A DNA stretch of 37,524 nt from the NCBI GenBank assembly GCA_936928855.1, contig CAKZHZ010000018.1, positions 1 through 37,524 of the forward strand. Reading direction: 5' to 3'. Within the stretch, counting starts at the first letter, position 1; each line of letters starts with the position of its first letter. The DNA comes from an uncultured Polycyclovorans sp. (GTDB lineage Bacteria > Pseudomonadota > Gammaproteobacteria > Nevskiales > Nevskiaceae). The notes under the pieces are model-generated. The model was not told the DNA's origin and did not search any database. It saw only the letters and a program-made list of their open reading frames with translations. Below, one piece after another: positions 1-7,740 of this stretch. The translations under genes and the position numbers were made by a program.

Positions 1-403
1 GACTCGCTTTGAATAAATTCTGCAATTCTGCCTGCGGCATATCGAAATTTCCCCAGACATTGAGGTAATTGTCGAATTTCCAACTCCACGTCCCGTCTTC
101 GTTGCGGCTGATGCCGTGGATGGTCAGGTGCCGCGCCTGCTCGATGAAGTTGCGCAGGTACTCTTCCAGGGTCGCCCCGGTGGAGGGCACGAAATTGCGG
201 AAGATGAAGGCCTGGATCTGCACTTCCGTGCCCTGGAAGGCGGGTATCGCCGAGAGCATGGCGAAGGTAACGGTCATCATCGGCACCACGGCGAACAGCG
301 TGGTGTAGGTCAGCGCCGCGGCGCTGTTGATGGCGCGGTCGGCGAGGAAACGCTGCAGCAGGAAACGCCAGAACTCCACCAGATCATCCAGCCGCTGTCG
401 CAT
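1..403 (-). CDS. Chimeric partial frame: YihY/BrkB-like N-terminus joined to alpha/beta-hydrolase-like sequence
   Basis: An open minus-strand frame starts at the ATG at 403-401 and runs off the left edge. Residues 1 to about 93 match the start of the YihY/BrkB family of inner-membrane proteins: a short basic leader, the SAAALTYTTLFAVVPMMTV segment, then FIFRNFVPSTGATLEEYL. In that family the next stretch should be the second membrane helix. Here, after EQARHLT (about 124-140), the frame reads NEDGTWSWKFDNY, a pattern typical of the middle of alpha/beta-hydrolases (MhpC/MenH-like), followed by MPQAEL. Neither protein is complete: the barrel of YihY helices and the hydrolase nucleophile are both missing. 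By my count G+C falls from about 68% (301-360) to about 43% (1-60). It may be a real recombination product or an assembly misjoin. The BrkB part is confident; the hydrolase part rests on motif memory. Confidence 0.7.
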   Translation of the reverse strand, partial: MRQRLDDLVEFWRFLLQRFLADRAINSAAALTYTTLFAVVPMMTVTFAMLSAIPAFQGTEVQIQAFIFRNFVPSTGATLEEYLRNFIEQARHLTIHGISRNEDGTWSWKFDNYLNVWGNFDMPQAELQNLFKAS

Positions 404-438
404 CCCCACTCCTTAGACCGTAATGTCCTCTAGGCGGC

Positions 439-444
439 TAGAAT
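439..444 (+). promoter_or_regulatory. Possible -10 element for the ArsC-like gene
   Basis: TAGAAT lies 30 bases before the ATG at 475, in the 71-base gap between the divergent frames. A TTAGAC 20 bases upstream is a poor -35 at poor spacing, so only the -10 is suggested. No Shine-Dalgarno is evident before the ATG. Confidence 0.3.
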
Positions 445-474
445 AGCGCCCTCATTCGCCAATGGGCACTGCCA

Positions 475-831
475 ATGACCGACCTGACCCTCTACCACAA
501 CCCGCGCTGCTCCAAGTCCCGTCAGACCTTGCAGCTGCTCACCGATCGCGGGCTCGCGCCTGAGGTGGTGCGCTACCTTGAAACACCGCCGGATGCGGCC
601 GAGCTGGAGGGCCTGTGCGCGGCGCTCGGCATTGAGCCCACCGGCCTGGTGCGCTTCAAGGAAGACACCGCTAGGGCCCTGGGCCTGTCGCCCCGCGACG
701 ATCGACCCCGCGCGGAGTGGCTGCGGCTGCTGGCCGAGAACCCGGTGCTGATCGAGCGCCCCATCGTGGTGGTCGGCACGCGCGCCGCCATCGGCCGTCC
801 CCCGGAAGCCGTGCTGCCCCTGCTGGACTAA
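475..831 (+). CDS. arsC: ArsC-family (glutaredoxin-type) reductase, YfgD-like
   Basis: 118 residues, close to the 119 of E. coli YfgD and shorter than plasmid ArsC. The N-terminus reads LTLYHNPRCSKSRQTL, with the catalytic cysteine at residue 12 in the family's NPRCSKSR loop. RFKED and the LIERPIVV strand supply the expected arginine positions. Family members reduce arsenate using glutaredoxin and glutathione, but YfgD-type members are housekeeping thiol oxidoreductase-like proteins whose arsenate activity is not always shown. The gene stands alone, 22 kb from the ars operon at 22703-26441, which has its own unrelated arsenate reductase. It is followed after 65 bases by the ECF sigma gene, which has its own promoter-like motif, so co-transcription is doubtful. 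Confidence 0.85.
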   Translation: MTDLTLYHNPRCSKSRQTLQLLTDRGLAPEVVRYLETPPDAAELEGLCAALGIEPTGLVRFKEDTARALGLSPRDDRPRAEWLRLLAENPVLIERPIVVVGTRAAIGRPPEAVLPLLD

Positions 832-834
832 GCA

Positions 835-865
835 CTTCGCCTTTTGCCGGCTGCTGCGTATAGGC
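835..865 (+). promoter_or_regulatory. Candidate ECF-type promoter of the sigma gene
   Basis: CTTCGC at 835 and GCGTATAGGC at 856-865 lie 32 bases before the sigma-factor ATG at 897. The same two blocks, 21 bases start to start, occur before the TonB receptor at 2873-2903. The -10-like block is identical over ten bases, and the first eleven bases of the upstream block match at nine. I did not see GCGTATAGGC elsewhere in the window. The simplest reading is recognition by the ECF sigma factor encoded at 897, giving autoregulation. The assignment of -35 and -10 is inferred. Confidence 0.6.
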
Positions 866-896
866 TGAAGATGCGCATCGTCGTGGAGGAGACGCG

Positions 897-1505
897 ATGG
901 CCGAGCCACCCCGGGCCGACCTGCCCCCGGTCGACAGCACTGCAGCCGAAACGCCGCAGGCGCGCGAGCGCGCGCACGCCGCCGTGGTGGCGCAGCTGTT
1001 CCGGGAGCACAACAAGACCCTGGTGCGCTTCCTCACCACCCGTCTCAACTCCGTGGCCGAGGCCGCCGAGGTGGCGCAGGAGGCCTACGTGCGGGTGCTG
1101 CAGCTGGACAAGCCCGGCGCTGCCAACCTGCTGCGGGCCTACCTGTTCCGGGTGGCGCAGAACCTGGCCATCGACCGCCTGCGCCGGCGCTCGGTGCGAA
1201 ATGAAACCACCGTCAGCGAGCCCGATCTCGTCGAGGCGGCGGAGGACCTCTGCGACCCCGAGCGCCACAACGTGGCCCAGGAGGAACTGCTGCTGATCGT
1301 CACCTGCATGAAAGAGCTGCCCGACAAATGCCGCAAGGCCTTCCTCATGTATCGCATGGAGGGGGTGCGTCAGGATGAGATCGCCCGCCAGCTGGGGGTG
1401 AGTGATCGCATGGTGAGCACCTATATCCGCCAGGCCATGCTCTATTGCCGCCTGCGCCTGGAAGGCCTGAGCCGCGACGACGCCCGCGGGAGGTTGCCGC
1501 GATGA
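897..1505 (+). CDS. ECF RNA polymerase sigma factor, FecI-like
   Basis: 202 residues with the two-domain layout of extracytoplasmic-function sigma factors. Region 2 spans roughly residues 34-98 (AEVAQEAYVRVL, then AYLFRVAQNLAIDRLRRR). Region 4 spans about 130-185 with the helix-turn-helix DEIARQLGVSDRMVSTYIRQA. There is a non-conserved N-terminal extension of about 25 residues. The ATG at 897 follows a good GGAGGAGA Shine-Dalgarno at 885-892. The stop overlaps the FecR-like start (ATGA, 1502-1505), so the two are translationally coupled. With the STN-bearing TonB receptor downstream, this is the regulator of a Fec-type cell-surface signalling circuit. Likely targets are its own gene and the receptor gene, judged by the shared upstream motif. 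The inducing ligand cannot be read from the sequence. Confidence 0.93.
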   Translation: MAEPPRADLPPVDSTAAETPQARERAHAAVVAQLFREHNKTLVRFLTTRLNSVAEAAEVAQEAYVRVLQLDKPGAANLLRAYLFRVAQNLAIDRLRRRSVRNETTVSEPDLVEAAEDLCDPERHNVAQEELLLIVTCMKELPDKCRKAFLMYRMEGVRQDEIARQLGVSDRMVSTYIRQAMLYCRLRLEGLSRDDARGRLPR

Positions 1506-2545
1506 GCGCCGACATGCCTTTCGATGCCCAACGCCAGCGGCGCGCCGAGGCTGCCACCGACTGGCTGCTGCGCCTGCGTGAAGCCCCCAACGATCACAGC
1601 CTGCTGGATCAGTGGCTGAAATGGTGTGCAGAGGATGTCGACAACCTCATCGAGTTTCGTCATGCCTGCGACCTGTGGAATGCCTTTGACGACCCCGCCC
1701 TGAAAGCGCTGCTGAGCCTGCCGCAGACCGGACCGCGCCGCGCCGCCCCAGTGCCCAGGCCGCGCCGCCGCCGCGCACGCGCCTGGGCCGCAGGCATGGC
1801 CGCGGTGCTGGTGGCCGGCGTCAGCGCCGCCGTGGTCGGGATGCAGTGGAATGCGGTGCCGCGGGTCGTTCACCGCACTGCGCCTGCCCAGCACCAGGTG
1901 GAACAACTGGTCGACGGTAGCCGGATCGAGCTCGGCGCCGGCAGCCGCGTCACCCATCGCTTCGAGCCCGACCTCCGCGAAGTGGAAGTGGTGCGTGGCG
2001 AAGCCTACTTTGACGTGGCCAAGGACCCTGAACGCCCCTTCGTGGTGAAGGCTGGCAAGCTGCGTGCGCGCGCTGTCGGCACCGCCTTCAACGTGCGCAC
2101 CGGCCCCAGCCGCACCGTGGTCACCGTCACCGATGGTCTGGTGGAGGTCACCACCGAACGCTGGTTCGGCATTGCGCAGGACAACCGCCGCGCGCTGGCG
2201 GGGCCGGGCGAGCAGGTGGCCTACGACGATGTCCTCAACGCCCTGGTGCTGCACCAGGTGGACCCCGAAGTGGTCACCGCCTGGCGTGACGGCAACCTCA
2301 CCTTCAAGTTCGTCAATGAACCGCTGGCCGATGTGGTTGAGTACCTCAACCGCTACAGCACCCGTCGCGTCGAAATCAGTGACCGCACCCTGGGCCGCCG
2401 TACCTTCACCGGCACCGTCCACCACGACCGCGGCAACGACTGGCTGCTGGCCCTGGAGCAGGCCTACCCCCTGCGCGTTGTCCCACAAGGTGATCACACC
2501 GTCCGCCTCGTGCCCAAGGACAACGCCGTCGCCGGCAGCCGGTAG
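1502..2545 (+). CDS. FecR-like anti-sigma factor / sigma regulator
   Basis: 347 residues. An N-terminal cytoplasmic DUF4880 helix bundle (about 14-60, with ATDWLLRLREAPND and WLKWCAEDVDN) should bind the sigma factor. An arginine-rich stretch (about 79-103) precedes a single membrane helix (about 104-123). The periplasmic FecR domain (about 140-240) contains LVDGSRIELGAGSRV and VRGEAYFDVAKD. A C-terminal DUF4974/STN-like domain (about 275-345; ADVVEYLNRYSTRRVEI) should contact the receptor's signalling domain. The start was chosen at the ATGA overlap with the sigma stop; an in-frame start further upstream would overlap the sigma gene for longer without support. The receptor it should sense begins 424 bases downstream, after a repeat block and a separate promoter-like motif. 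Confidence 0.92.
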   Translation: MSADMPFDAQRQRRAEAATDWLLRLREAPNDHSLLDQWLKWCAEDVDNLIEFRHACDLWNAFDDPALKALLSLPQTGPRRAAPVPRPRRRRARAWAAGMAAVLVAGVSAAVVGMQWNAVPRVVHRTAPAQHQVEQLVDGSRIELGAGSRVTHRFEPDLREVEVVRGEAYFDVAKDPERPFVVKAGKLRARAVGTAFNVRTGPSRTVVTVTDGLVEVTTERWFGIAQDNRRALAGPGEQVAYDDVLNALVLHQVDPEVVTAWRDGNLTFKFVNEPLADVVEYLNRYSTRRVEISDRTLGRRTFTGTVHHDRGNDWLLALEQAYPLRVVPQGDHTVRLVPKDNAVAGSR

Positions 2546-2597
2546 CGGCGGCGTCGCCCCGACCCCACCCGTTGCCACCCCGCACCCTTCGCCCCCC

Positions 2598-2843
2598 GTC
2601 ACCCCGCACTTGATGCGGGGTCCAGCTGCGACGGTGGGGTCTGGATGCCCGATCCAGTCGGGCATGACGGCAGAAGGGTAGGCGCCGTCATCCTGGCCTT
2701 GAGCCGGGGTCCAGCTGCGACGGTGGGGTTCTGGATGCCCGATCAAGTCGGGCATGACGGAAGATGGGTAGTAGACGTCACCCCGCACTTGATGCGGGGT
2801 CCACCCCCACGGTTGGCGCTGCCCGAGCCCATCGGGCATGACC
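2598..2843 (+). repeat. Three tandem copies of a two-stem palindromic intergenic repeat
   Basis: Units lie at about 2598-2669, 2686-2760 and 2776-2843. Each has stem A, ACCCCGCA-CTTGA-TGCGGGGT (2601-2621 and 2780-2800; degenerate in unit 2), then GGTCCAGCTGCGACGGTGGGG (diverged in unit 3), then stem B, TGCCCGA-5 nt-TCGGGCA (2646-2664, 2736-2754, 2820-2838), ending in TGACGG or TGACC. The 5-base loop of stem B differs in each unit (TCCAG, TCAAG, GCCCA) while the arms are constant. Such dispersed REP-like repeats are common in high-G+C proteobacteria. Here they occupy most of the 424-base gap between the FecR-like gene and its receptor, just upstream of the receptor's own promoter motif. Besides them the gap holds only the promoter and a leader hairpin. 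Confidence 0.9.
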
Positions 2844-2872
2844 GCCGATTTCCAGTGCCTGTCACGACAGCG

Positions 2873-2903
2873 CTTCGTCTTCTCCTCACTCGCGCGTATA
2901 GGC
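2873..2903 (+). promoter_or_regulatory. Candidate ECF-type promoter of the TonB receptor
   Basis: CTTCGT at 2873 and GCGTATAGGC at 2894-2903 repeat the spacing and the downstream block of the motif before the sigma gene (835-865). A transcript from here would start near 2908, leaving a leader of about 60 bases that contains the inverted repeat at 2915-2932. The motif lets the receptor be expressed separately from the sigma/FecR pair despite the intervening repeats. Confidence 0.6.
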
Positions 2904-2914
2904 AACAAGGGATA

Positions 2915-2932
2915 CAACGGACCTGTCCGTTG
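2915..2932 (+). promoter_or_regulatory. Perfect inverted repeat in the receptor leader
   Basis: CAACGGAC-CT-GTCCGTTG has two 8-base arms separated by 2 bases. It lies 12 bases after the promoter-like GCGTATAGGC and 37 bases before the receptor ATG. It could be a repressor operator just downstream of the start of transcription, or an RNA hairpin in the leader. No Fur-like sequence is obvious. Confidence 0.5.
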
Positions 2933-2969
2933 CATCAGAACAAAACGTGCGACGACTGAGGAGTCATCG

Positions 2970-5900
2970 ATGAACAGGAAAGGACCGCACCTGTGGCTAT
3001 GGTGTTGCGCGGCCGTGCTGATGCCGCTTGCCGGAGTGCAGGCACAGGGCAGCCCCACCGTGGTGGAAACCACCCCCCGAGCGGCTGAGTTGGAGCGGGA
3101 GGTGCGCTTCGATATTCCGGCCCAGTCATTGGCCACCGCGATGATCGCATTTGCAGAGCAGTCCGGTATTCAGGTGGTTACCGCCGGGGAGGCGGTGGAG
3201 CCGCTACAGACACCCGGCGTTCACGGCATTCGTTCCATTCGGGATGCGCTCGGCGAGCTGCTGTATGGCACGGGCATGGTGTTCGTGCCTGTGGGGAGCG
3301 CGACCATCGCGTTGACGACCCCGGATGCGGCCGAAACCGTGGGGGAGTCCCTCGCCGTCGACGGTAAGGGCGCGGCCGTCGCGATGGGATCGCTGTATGA
3401 CCCCGATGTGGATGTGACGCCCGAGCCTGGCGGCACTGCCAGCATTGAGGTGGCCCGTCGCGCCGGTGTCGAAGAAATCATCGTGACGGGTCAGAAGCGG
3501 GAAGAGCGGCTTCAGGATGTGCCGATCGCGATTTCCGCATTCACCATGGAGGACCTCACCAAGAGCCAGATTGCCGGTGGTCCGGACCTGATCACGCAGG
3601 TCCCCAACATGACGTTCACCAAGACCAATTTTTCCGGATATTCGATCCAGATTCGCGGCATCGGGACACAGGCCATCTCCGCCACCACCGATCCTGCGGT
3701 GGCCGTGGCCTTCAACAACACCCCGTTCATCCGCAATCGCTTCTTCGAGCAGGAGTTCTACGATCTCGATCGTGTGGAAGTGCTGCGCGGGCCGCAGGGC
3801 ACCCTGTACGGACGCAATGCGACCGCAGGGGTGGTCAATCTGATCGCTGCCAAGCCCAAGTTCCATACCGAATCGCGGCTGTCGGTGGACATGGGCAACT
3901 ACAACAGTCACCGCATCGAGCAGATGATCAACCTTCCGCTGGTGGAAGACACCGTGGCCCTGCGTTTCGCGGGGGCCTGGACCAAGCGCGATGGCTATGC
4001 GGACAACGCCATTACCGACAGTCCGATTGATGGTCGCGACCTCTGGTCCACCCGCACGTCGCTGCGTTTCAAGCCCAACGACTTCGTTGAAGCCAACCTG
4101 ATCTGGGAGCATTTCGAGGAGGACGATGACCGTTTGCGTTCCGGCAAGCAGCTCTGCGACAAGGATGTGGTGACCCGGGTGGCCGGCTATGACGTCGGAT
4201 ATTTCGACCGTCTCGCCAACGCCGGCCAGCCGGATGCGCTCTATTCGGGCGTGCAGGCCACCCTCAGCCAGGGCTGCAAGCGGGGCTCCCTGTATTCGGC
4301 CGATTCGCTGCAGACCCCCAACGGCCTGATGTTGCCCTACTACGTGCCGCTGGCGGGCATCGGCCTGCCGATCGCGCTGGATGATCCCTATCTGAGCACC
4401 ACTCAGCAGCAGAGCCTGCGGACCATTGAGTCCACCATCGATCCCGAGTATCGCGCCAAGGCGGATGTCGGGCTACTGCAGATCAGCCTGGCGCTGACCG
4501 ATGCGTTGACCTTGAGTTCGGAGACGGCCTATAGCGATGACTTCGTCTATTCGCTGCAGGACTTCAATCGCTTCAATACCGCGCCGGGGGCGTGGAAGAA
4601 TGCAGCGGAGACCACCGGCTATCGCCAAGGCGTGTTGCTGGAGGGGGAGAGTGGCGGCATCTTCTGCGACCCGCAGCTGGGCTGTTCCGATCGGTTGGTG
4701 GCGGTGGACATATCCACGGCCGAGTCGCGCCAGTTCAGCCAGGAACTGCGCCTCGCCTCCGCGTTCGACGGGCCCTTCAATTTCAGCCTGGGGGCCAACT
4801 ATCTACGCTATACCACGGAGGACAAGTACTACGTCTTCTTCAACTCCATCAGTCTGATCGCAGCATTGGGTAGTGGAACGTCCGGCGGTACGCGCCTACC
4901 GTATGTCGCGGGTCAGACCGACAATGGGGTCTGCCTGCCGAACGGGTACGCGCCCGGTGATCCGGCTGACGTGTATGGGGTCACTCAATGTGTGTACATG
5001 GACCCCAATCCCATCGGCAGTGTCAATGACAAGGGCCACAACTACTTCCTCAGTCGCAACCCCTACACCCTGCACTCGCATGCGCTGTTCGGCGAGGCCT
5101 ACTACCAGCTCACCCCGAATCTGAAGCTGACGATGGGCGCGCGCTGGTCGGTCGATAAGAAGGACGCCCCTCGGATCCCGACCTGGACGCTGGCGTCGCT
5201 GACCGTGGGGTATCCCACCGCCGAGGTCATTTCGCAGAAGTGGCAGGAGCCCACCGGCCGCCTGGTGCTGGACTGGAAGCCGGATCTGGCCTTCACCGAC
5301 GAAACCTTGGTGTACGGATCGTTCGGCAGGGGCTACAAGGCGGGCGGTGCCAATCCGCCGGGCTTTGTTTACACCTACTATGCCGATCCCATTCAGTCCC
5401 AGGGCCTGGGGGCCCAGTCGGCCACCCGGCCGCACACCTTCAAGCCGGAGTTCGTCAATGCCTGGGAAATCGGCAGCAAGAACACGCTGTTCGATGGGCG
5501 GCTGACCGCCAATCTGGCGGCGTTCTACTACAACTACCACGACTACCAGATCTCAGAGATCGTTGACCGCTCGGCGTTCAACCGCAACTTTGACGCCGAG
5601 ATCTGGGGCTTTGAGCTGGAAACCGACTGGTACGCCCTGGAGCAGCTGCGACTGGGCTTCAAGGGGGGCTATCAGCGCACCCGTATCGGCGACGGTGAGC
5701 AGGCGGTGGACTTGATGGACCGCACCGCCGGCAACGAGGACTGGGTGGTGGTACGGCCATTCCCCACCTACGCGTCCAGCTGCATCCTGCCGGAATGGTT
5801 GTTCTCGGGGCTCATGTATCCGACGACCGATGGGGTCATGGGGCCAGTCGGGGTGGGGGGTGTCGGTGGGGGCAACTCCGGTGGCTGCGAAATCGCCTAT

Positions 5901-7529
5901 CTGAATGGCAACGATCCGGTCACCAATCTGCCCTACGTACCCAATCCCACCGAACAGGGATCAGCGGGCACGTTGCAGTTCCACCCGAACTATCCGGGAT
6001 GGGATCCGGCCACCGCGCCGAACAACGGCGAGGGCTTTGACAAGGACCTGTCCGGCAACGAACTGCCGAACGCCCCGAATTACACCCTTACCCTGACCGG
6101 CGACTACATCCAGCCGCTGGGCAACGCCTGGATGATGACCCTGCATGCCGATGTGCACTGGCAGTCGAAATCGTGGTGGCGCATCTTCAACGACCATGAG
6201 TTCAGCCGGCTGGACGACTACTACACCACCAACCTGGCGGCGATCTTCCTCCATGAAGCGTCCGGCTGGAATGTGATGGCCTATATCAAGAATGTGTTCG
6301 ACGAGACCGCCATCTCCGGTGCGTTTCTCAACTCCGACGATACCGGCCTGACCACCAACATCTTCCTGACCGAACCGCGACTGTTTGGCCTGCGGGTGAC
6401 CAAGACCTGGGATGGTGGGGCGACCCTGGGGAGCTTCGGGCGGCGTTTTGGTGCTGATCACGTGTGGCCGCTGACGCTGGAAGTGGGCGGGCAGGTGCAG
6501 CGGGTGGACGGCAACAACACGGCCGCGCTACCGACGTTTTACGATGCCTTCTCCGGGCCCTTGGACATCGCCGAGCGTGGGCAGCGTGCGGATCTGGGCT
6601 GGGGGCAGACACGGGAGGTCACGCTGGGTTGGCGGCCCAACGCGGGCCCGTGGCAGCTGTCGGTGGGGTATCGCCAGGGCAGCCTGCGGGACACGGTCAG
6701 CGGGCAGGCTTCCTGGGACACCGAGCCCTTCTGCCCGCTGGTGGGCGGGCCTTTCGCGGCACAGTGCACCAATCCGACGGCGCCACCGATCTTTGCGGAT
6801 TTGCAATCGTATTCACAGACCAATCGGGTGGCGGCGGAAATGCAGGCGTCCGAGGCCTACCGGCTGTTTGACCTTACGATCCGCCGGGACCTGAATCTCG
6901 ACGCCTTCTCACGGTCGAGTGTGGCGCTGGCGCTGCGGCGGGCGCGACTGAATGCCCGGACACAGGCCATGCTGGAAGGCGTGCCGGATTGGACGATTCC
7001 GGAGAACGTGGACGTCTTCGTGGTCGCTGATCGGCCGGTCACCCACACCGTGTACCAAGCGGACTTCGAGGCGCATCGCAGCTTTGATGGTACCGGCCCA
7101 CTGCTGACCTGGAGTGCCGCATCACCGCTGTTTGGCAATCTGCAGTCGGGGGTGGTGGAGCTGGACTGGTCGCTGAGTGGGGGTGCCTTGTTTGGTCGTC
7201 AGAACACCCGGATTGCGGACAGCCAGGAGTCAGAGTGGTACTACGCATGGACGTCATCGCAGGCCAGCGGGTTCCAGCAGCCACCGCAGACACCGACCAC
7301 CACCACCGAGCGGACCGTGCCGGGCGCGCGTCGCAGCACCTCGACCACGGTTCCGATGGTGGGGGGCACGCTGGGGCTGAGCTATCGGGTCAACAGCCTG
7401 AACCTGTCAGCCGGTTACCGATGGGAACGCTACATCGACGCCATCGACGGTGGGGTGGAAGATCGCCGGACCTACGACCGCACCATCCAGGGTCCGACGC
7501 TCAAGCTGGGGATCGGATTCGGGGGCTGA
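2970..7529 (+). CDS. TonB-dependent receptor/transducer (STN + plug + barrel) with a 370-residue C-terminal barrel-like extension
   Basis: 1519 residues, far above the usual 700-1100. Signal peptide at about 1-25 (ending GVQA). The STN signalling domain, about 45-125 (FDIPAQSLATAMIAFAEQ), should contact the FecR-like protein. TonB box and plug start at about 167 (VEEIIVTGQ, then LQDVPIAISAF). A 22-strand barrel runs to about 1147, where PRLFGLRVTKTW resembles a natural receptor C-terminus with a terminal aromatic. The frame continues without a stop for 372 residues that look like more alternating outer-membrane strands (LTLEVGGQVQRVDG, REVTLGWRPN, WQLSVGYRQGS, LNLSAGYRWERY), ending GIGFGG. 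Loops carry several cysteines. The start at 2970 has the TGAGGAG Shine-Dalgarno and a proper signal peptide; an in-frame ATG at 2838 gives no signal peptide. Substrate unknown. Confidence 0.93.
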   Translation: MNRKGPHLWLWCCAAVLMPLAGVQAQGSPTVVETTPRAAELEREVRFDIPAQSLATAMIAFAEQSGIQVVTAGEAVEPLQTPGVHGIRSIRDALGELLYGTGMVFVPVGSATIALTTPDAAETVGESLAVDGKGAAVAMGSLYDPDVDVTPEPGGTASIEVARRAGVEEIIVTGQKREERLQDVPIAISAFTMEDLTKSQIAGGPDLITQVPNMTFTKTNFSGYSIQIRGIGTQAISATTDPAVAVAFNNTPFIRNRFFEQEFYDLDRVEVLRGPQGTLYGRNATAGVVNLIAAKPKFHTESRLSVDMGNYNSHRIEQMINLPLVEDTVALRFAGAWTKRDGYADNAITDSPIDGRDLWSTRTSLRFKPNDFVEANLIWEHFEEDDDRLRSGKQLCDKDVVTRVAGYDVGYFDRLANAGQPDALYSGVQATLSQGCKRGSLYSADSLQTPNGLMLPYYVPLAGIGLPIALDDPYLSTTQQQSLRTIESTIDPEYRAKADVGLLQISLALTDALTLSSETAYSDDFVYSLQDFNRFNTAPGAWKNAAETTGYRQGVLLEGESGGIFCDPQLGCSDRLVAVDISTAESRQFSQELRLASAFDGPFNFSLGANYLRYTTEDKYYVFFNSISLIAALGSGTSGGTRLPYVAGQTDNGVCLPNGYAPGDPADVYGVTQCVYMDPNPIGSVNDKGHNYFLSRNPYTLHSHALFGEAYYQLTPNLKLTMGARWSVDKKDAPRIPTWTLASLTVGYPTAEVISQKWQEPTGRLVLDWKPDLAFTDETLVYGSFGRGYKAGGANPPGFVYTYYADPIQSQGLGAQSATRPHTFKPEFVNAWEIGSKNTLFDGRLTANLAAFYYNYHDYQISEIVDRSAFNRNFDAEIWGFELETDWYALEQLRLGFKGGYQRTRIGDGEQAVDLMDRTAGNEDWVVVRPFPTYASSCILPEWLFSGLMYPTTDGVMGPVGVGGVGGGNSGGCEIAYLNGNDPVTNLPYVPNPTEQGSAGTLQFHPNYPGWDPATAPNNGEGFDKDLSGNELPNAPNYTLTLTGDYIQPLGNAWMMTLHADVHWQSKSWWRIFNDHEFSRLDDYYTTNLAAIFLHEASGWNVMAYIKNVFDETAISGAFLNSDDTGLTTNIFLTEPRLFGLRVTKTWDGGATLGSFGRRFGADHVWPLTLEVGGQVQRVDGNNTAALPTFYDAFSGPLDIAERGQRADLGWGQTREVTLGWRPNAGPWQLSVGYRQGSLRDTVSGQASWDTEPFCPLVGGPFAAQCTNPTAPPIFADLQSYSQTNRVAAEMQASEAYRLFDLTIRRDLNLDAFSRSSVALALRRARLNARTQAMLEGVPDWTIPENVDVFVVADRPVTHTVYQADFEAHRSFDGTGPLLTWSAASPLFGNLQSGVVELDWSLSGGALFGRQNTRIADSQESEWYYAWTSSQASGFQQPPQTPTTTTERTVPGARRSTSTTVPMVGGTLGLSYRVNSLNLSAGYRWERYIDAIDGGVEDRRTYDRTIQGPTLKLGIGFGG

Positions 7530-7548
7530 TTGTCAGGCAGCCCGTTGC

Positions 7549-7578
7549 AAGGCGGCGAGCATGACTCGCCGCCTTTCT
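7549..7578 (+). terminator. Rho-independent terminator after the TonB receptor
   Basis: AAGGCGGCGAG-CATGA-CTCGCCGCCTT forms an 11-base stem with a 5-base loop, followed by TTCTC. It begins 20 bases after the receptor stop. The rest of 7530-7740 holds no gene; a TATGCT at 7624-7629 is only a weak -10 candidate for the next gene. Confidence 0.8.
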
Positions 7579-7740
7579 CGGGGCGGCGGCGGATAAGGGC
7601 TCGGCACGGCCAGTCAACGGGCGTATGCTGTTGTCACTCGCATCACGCCAACACCGGGCGCTGCTGCAGGGGCGCCAGGCAGCCGGGCCGTGAGACCCGG
7701 GTTGGGGATGCGGGCTTGATCCACACCCTGGAGGCGCGTC

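Noticed and set aside
2598..2843. Repeats considered as a CRISPR array
   Set aside because: Units are palindromic and about 70 bases long, gaps are short and unequal, and there are no cas genes.
2838..2969. Upstream in-frame start for the TonB receptor
   Set aside because: It would put 44 residues before the signal peptide and include the promoter-like motif; the ATG at 2970 has a Shine-Dalgarno.
1442..3136. Minus-strand 564-codon frame across FecR, the repeats and the receptor start
   Set aside because: It runs through three well-supported plus-strand features including the repeats; the product has no family features.
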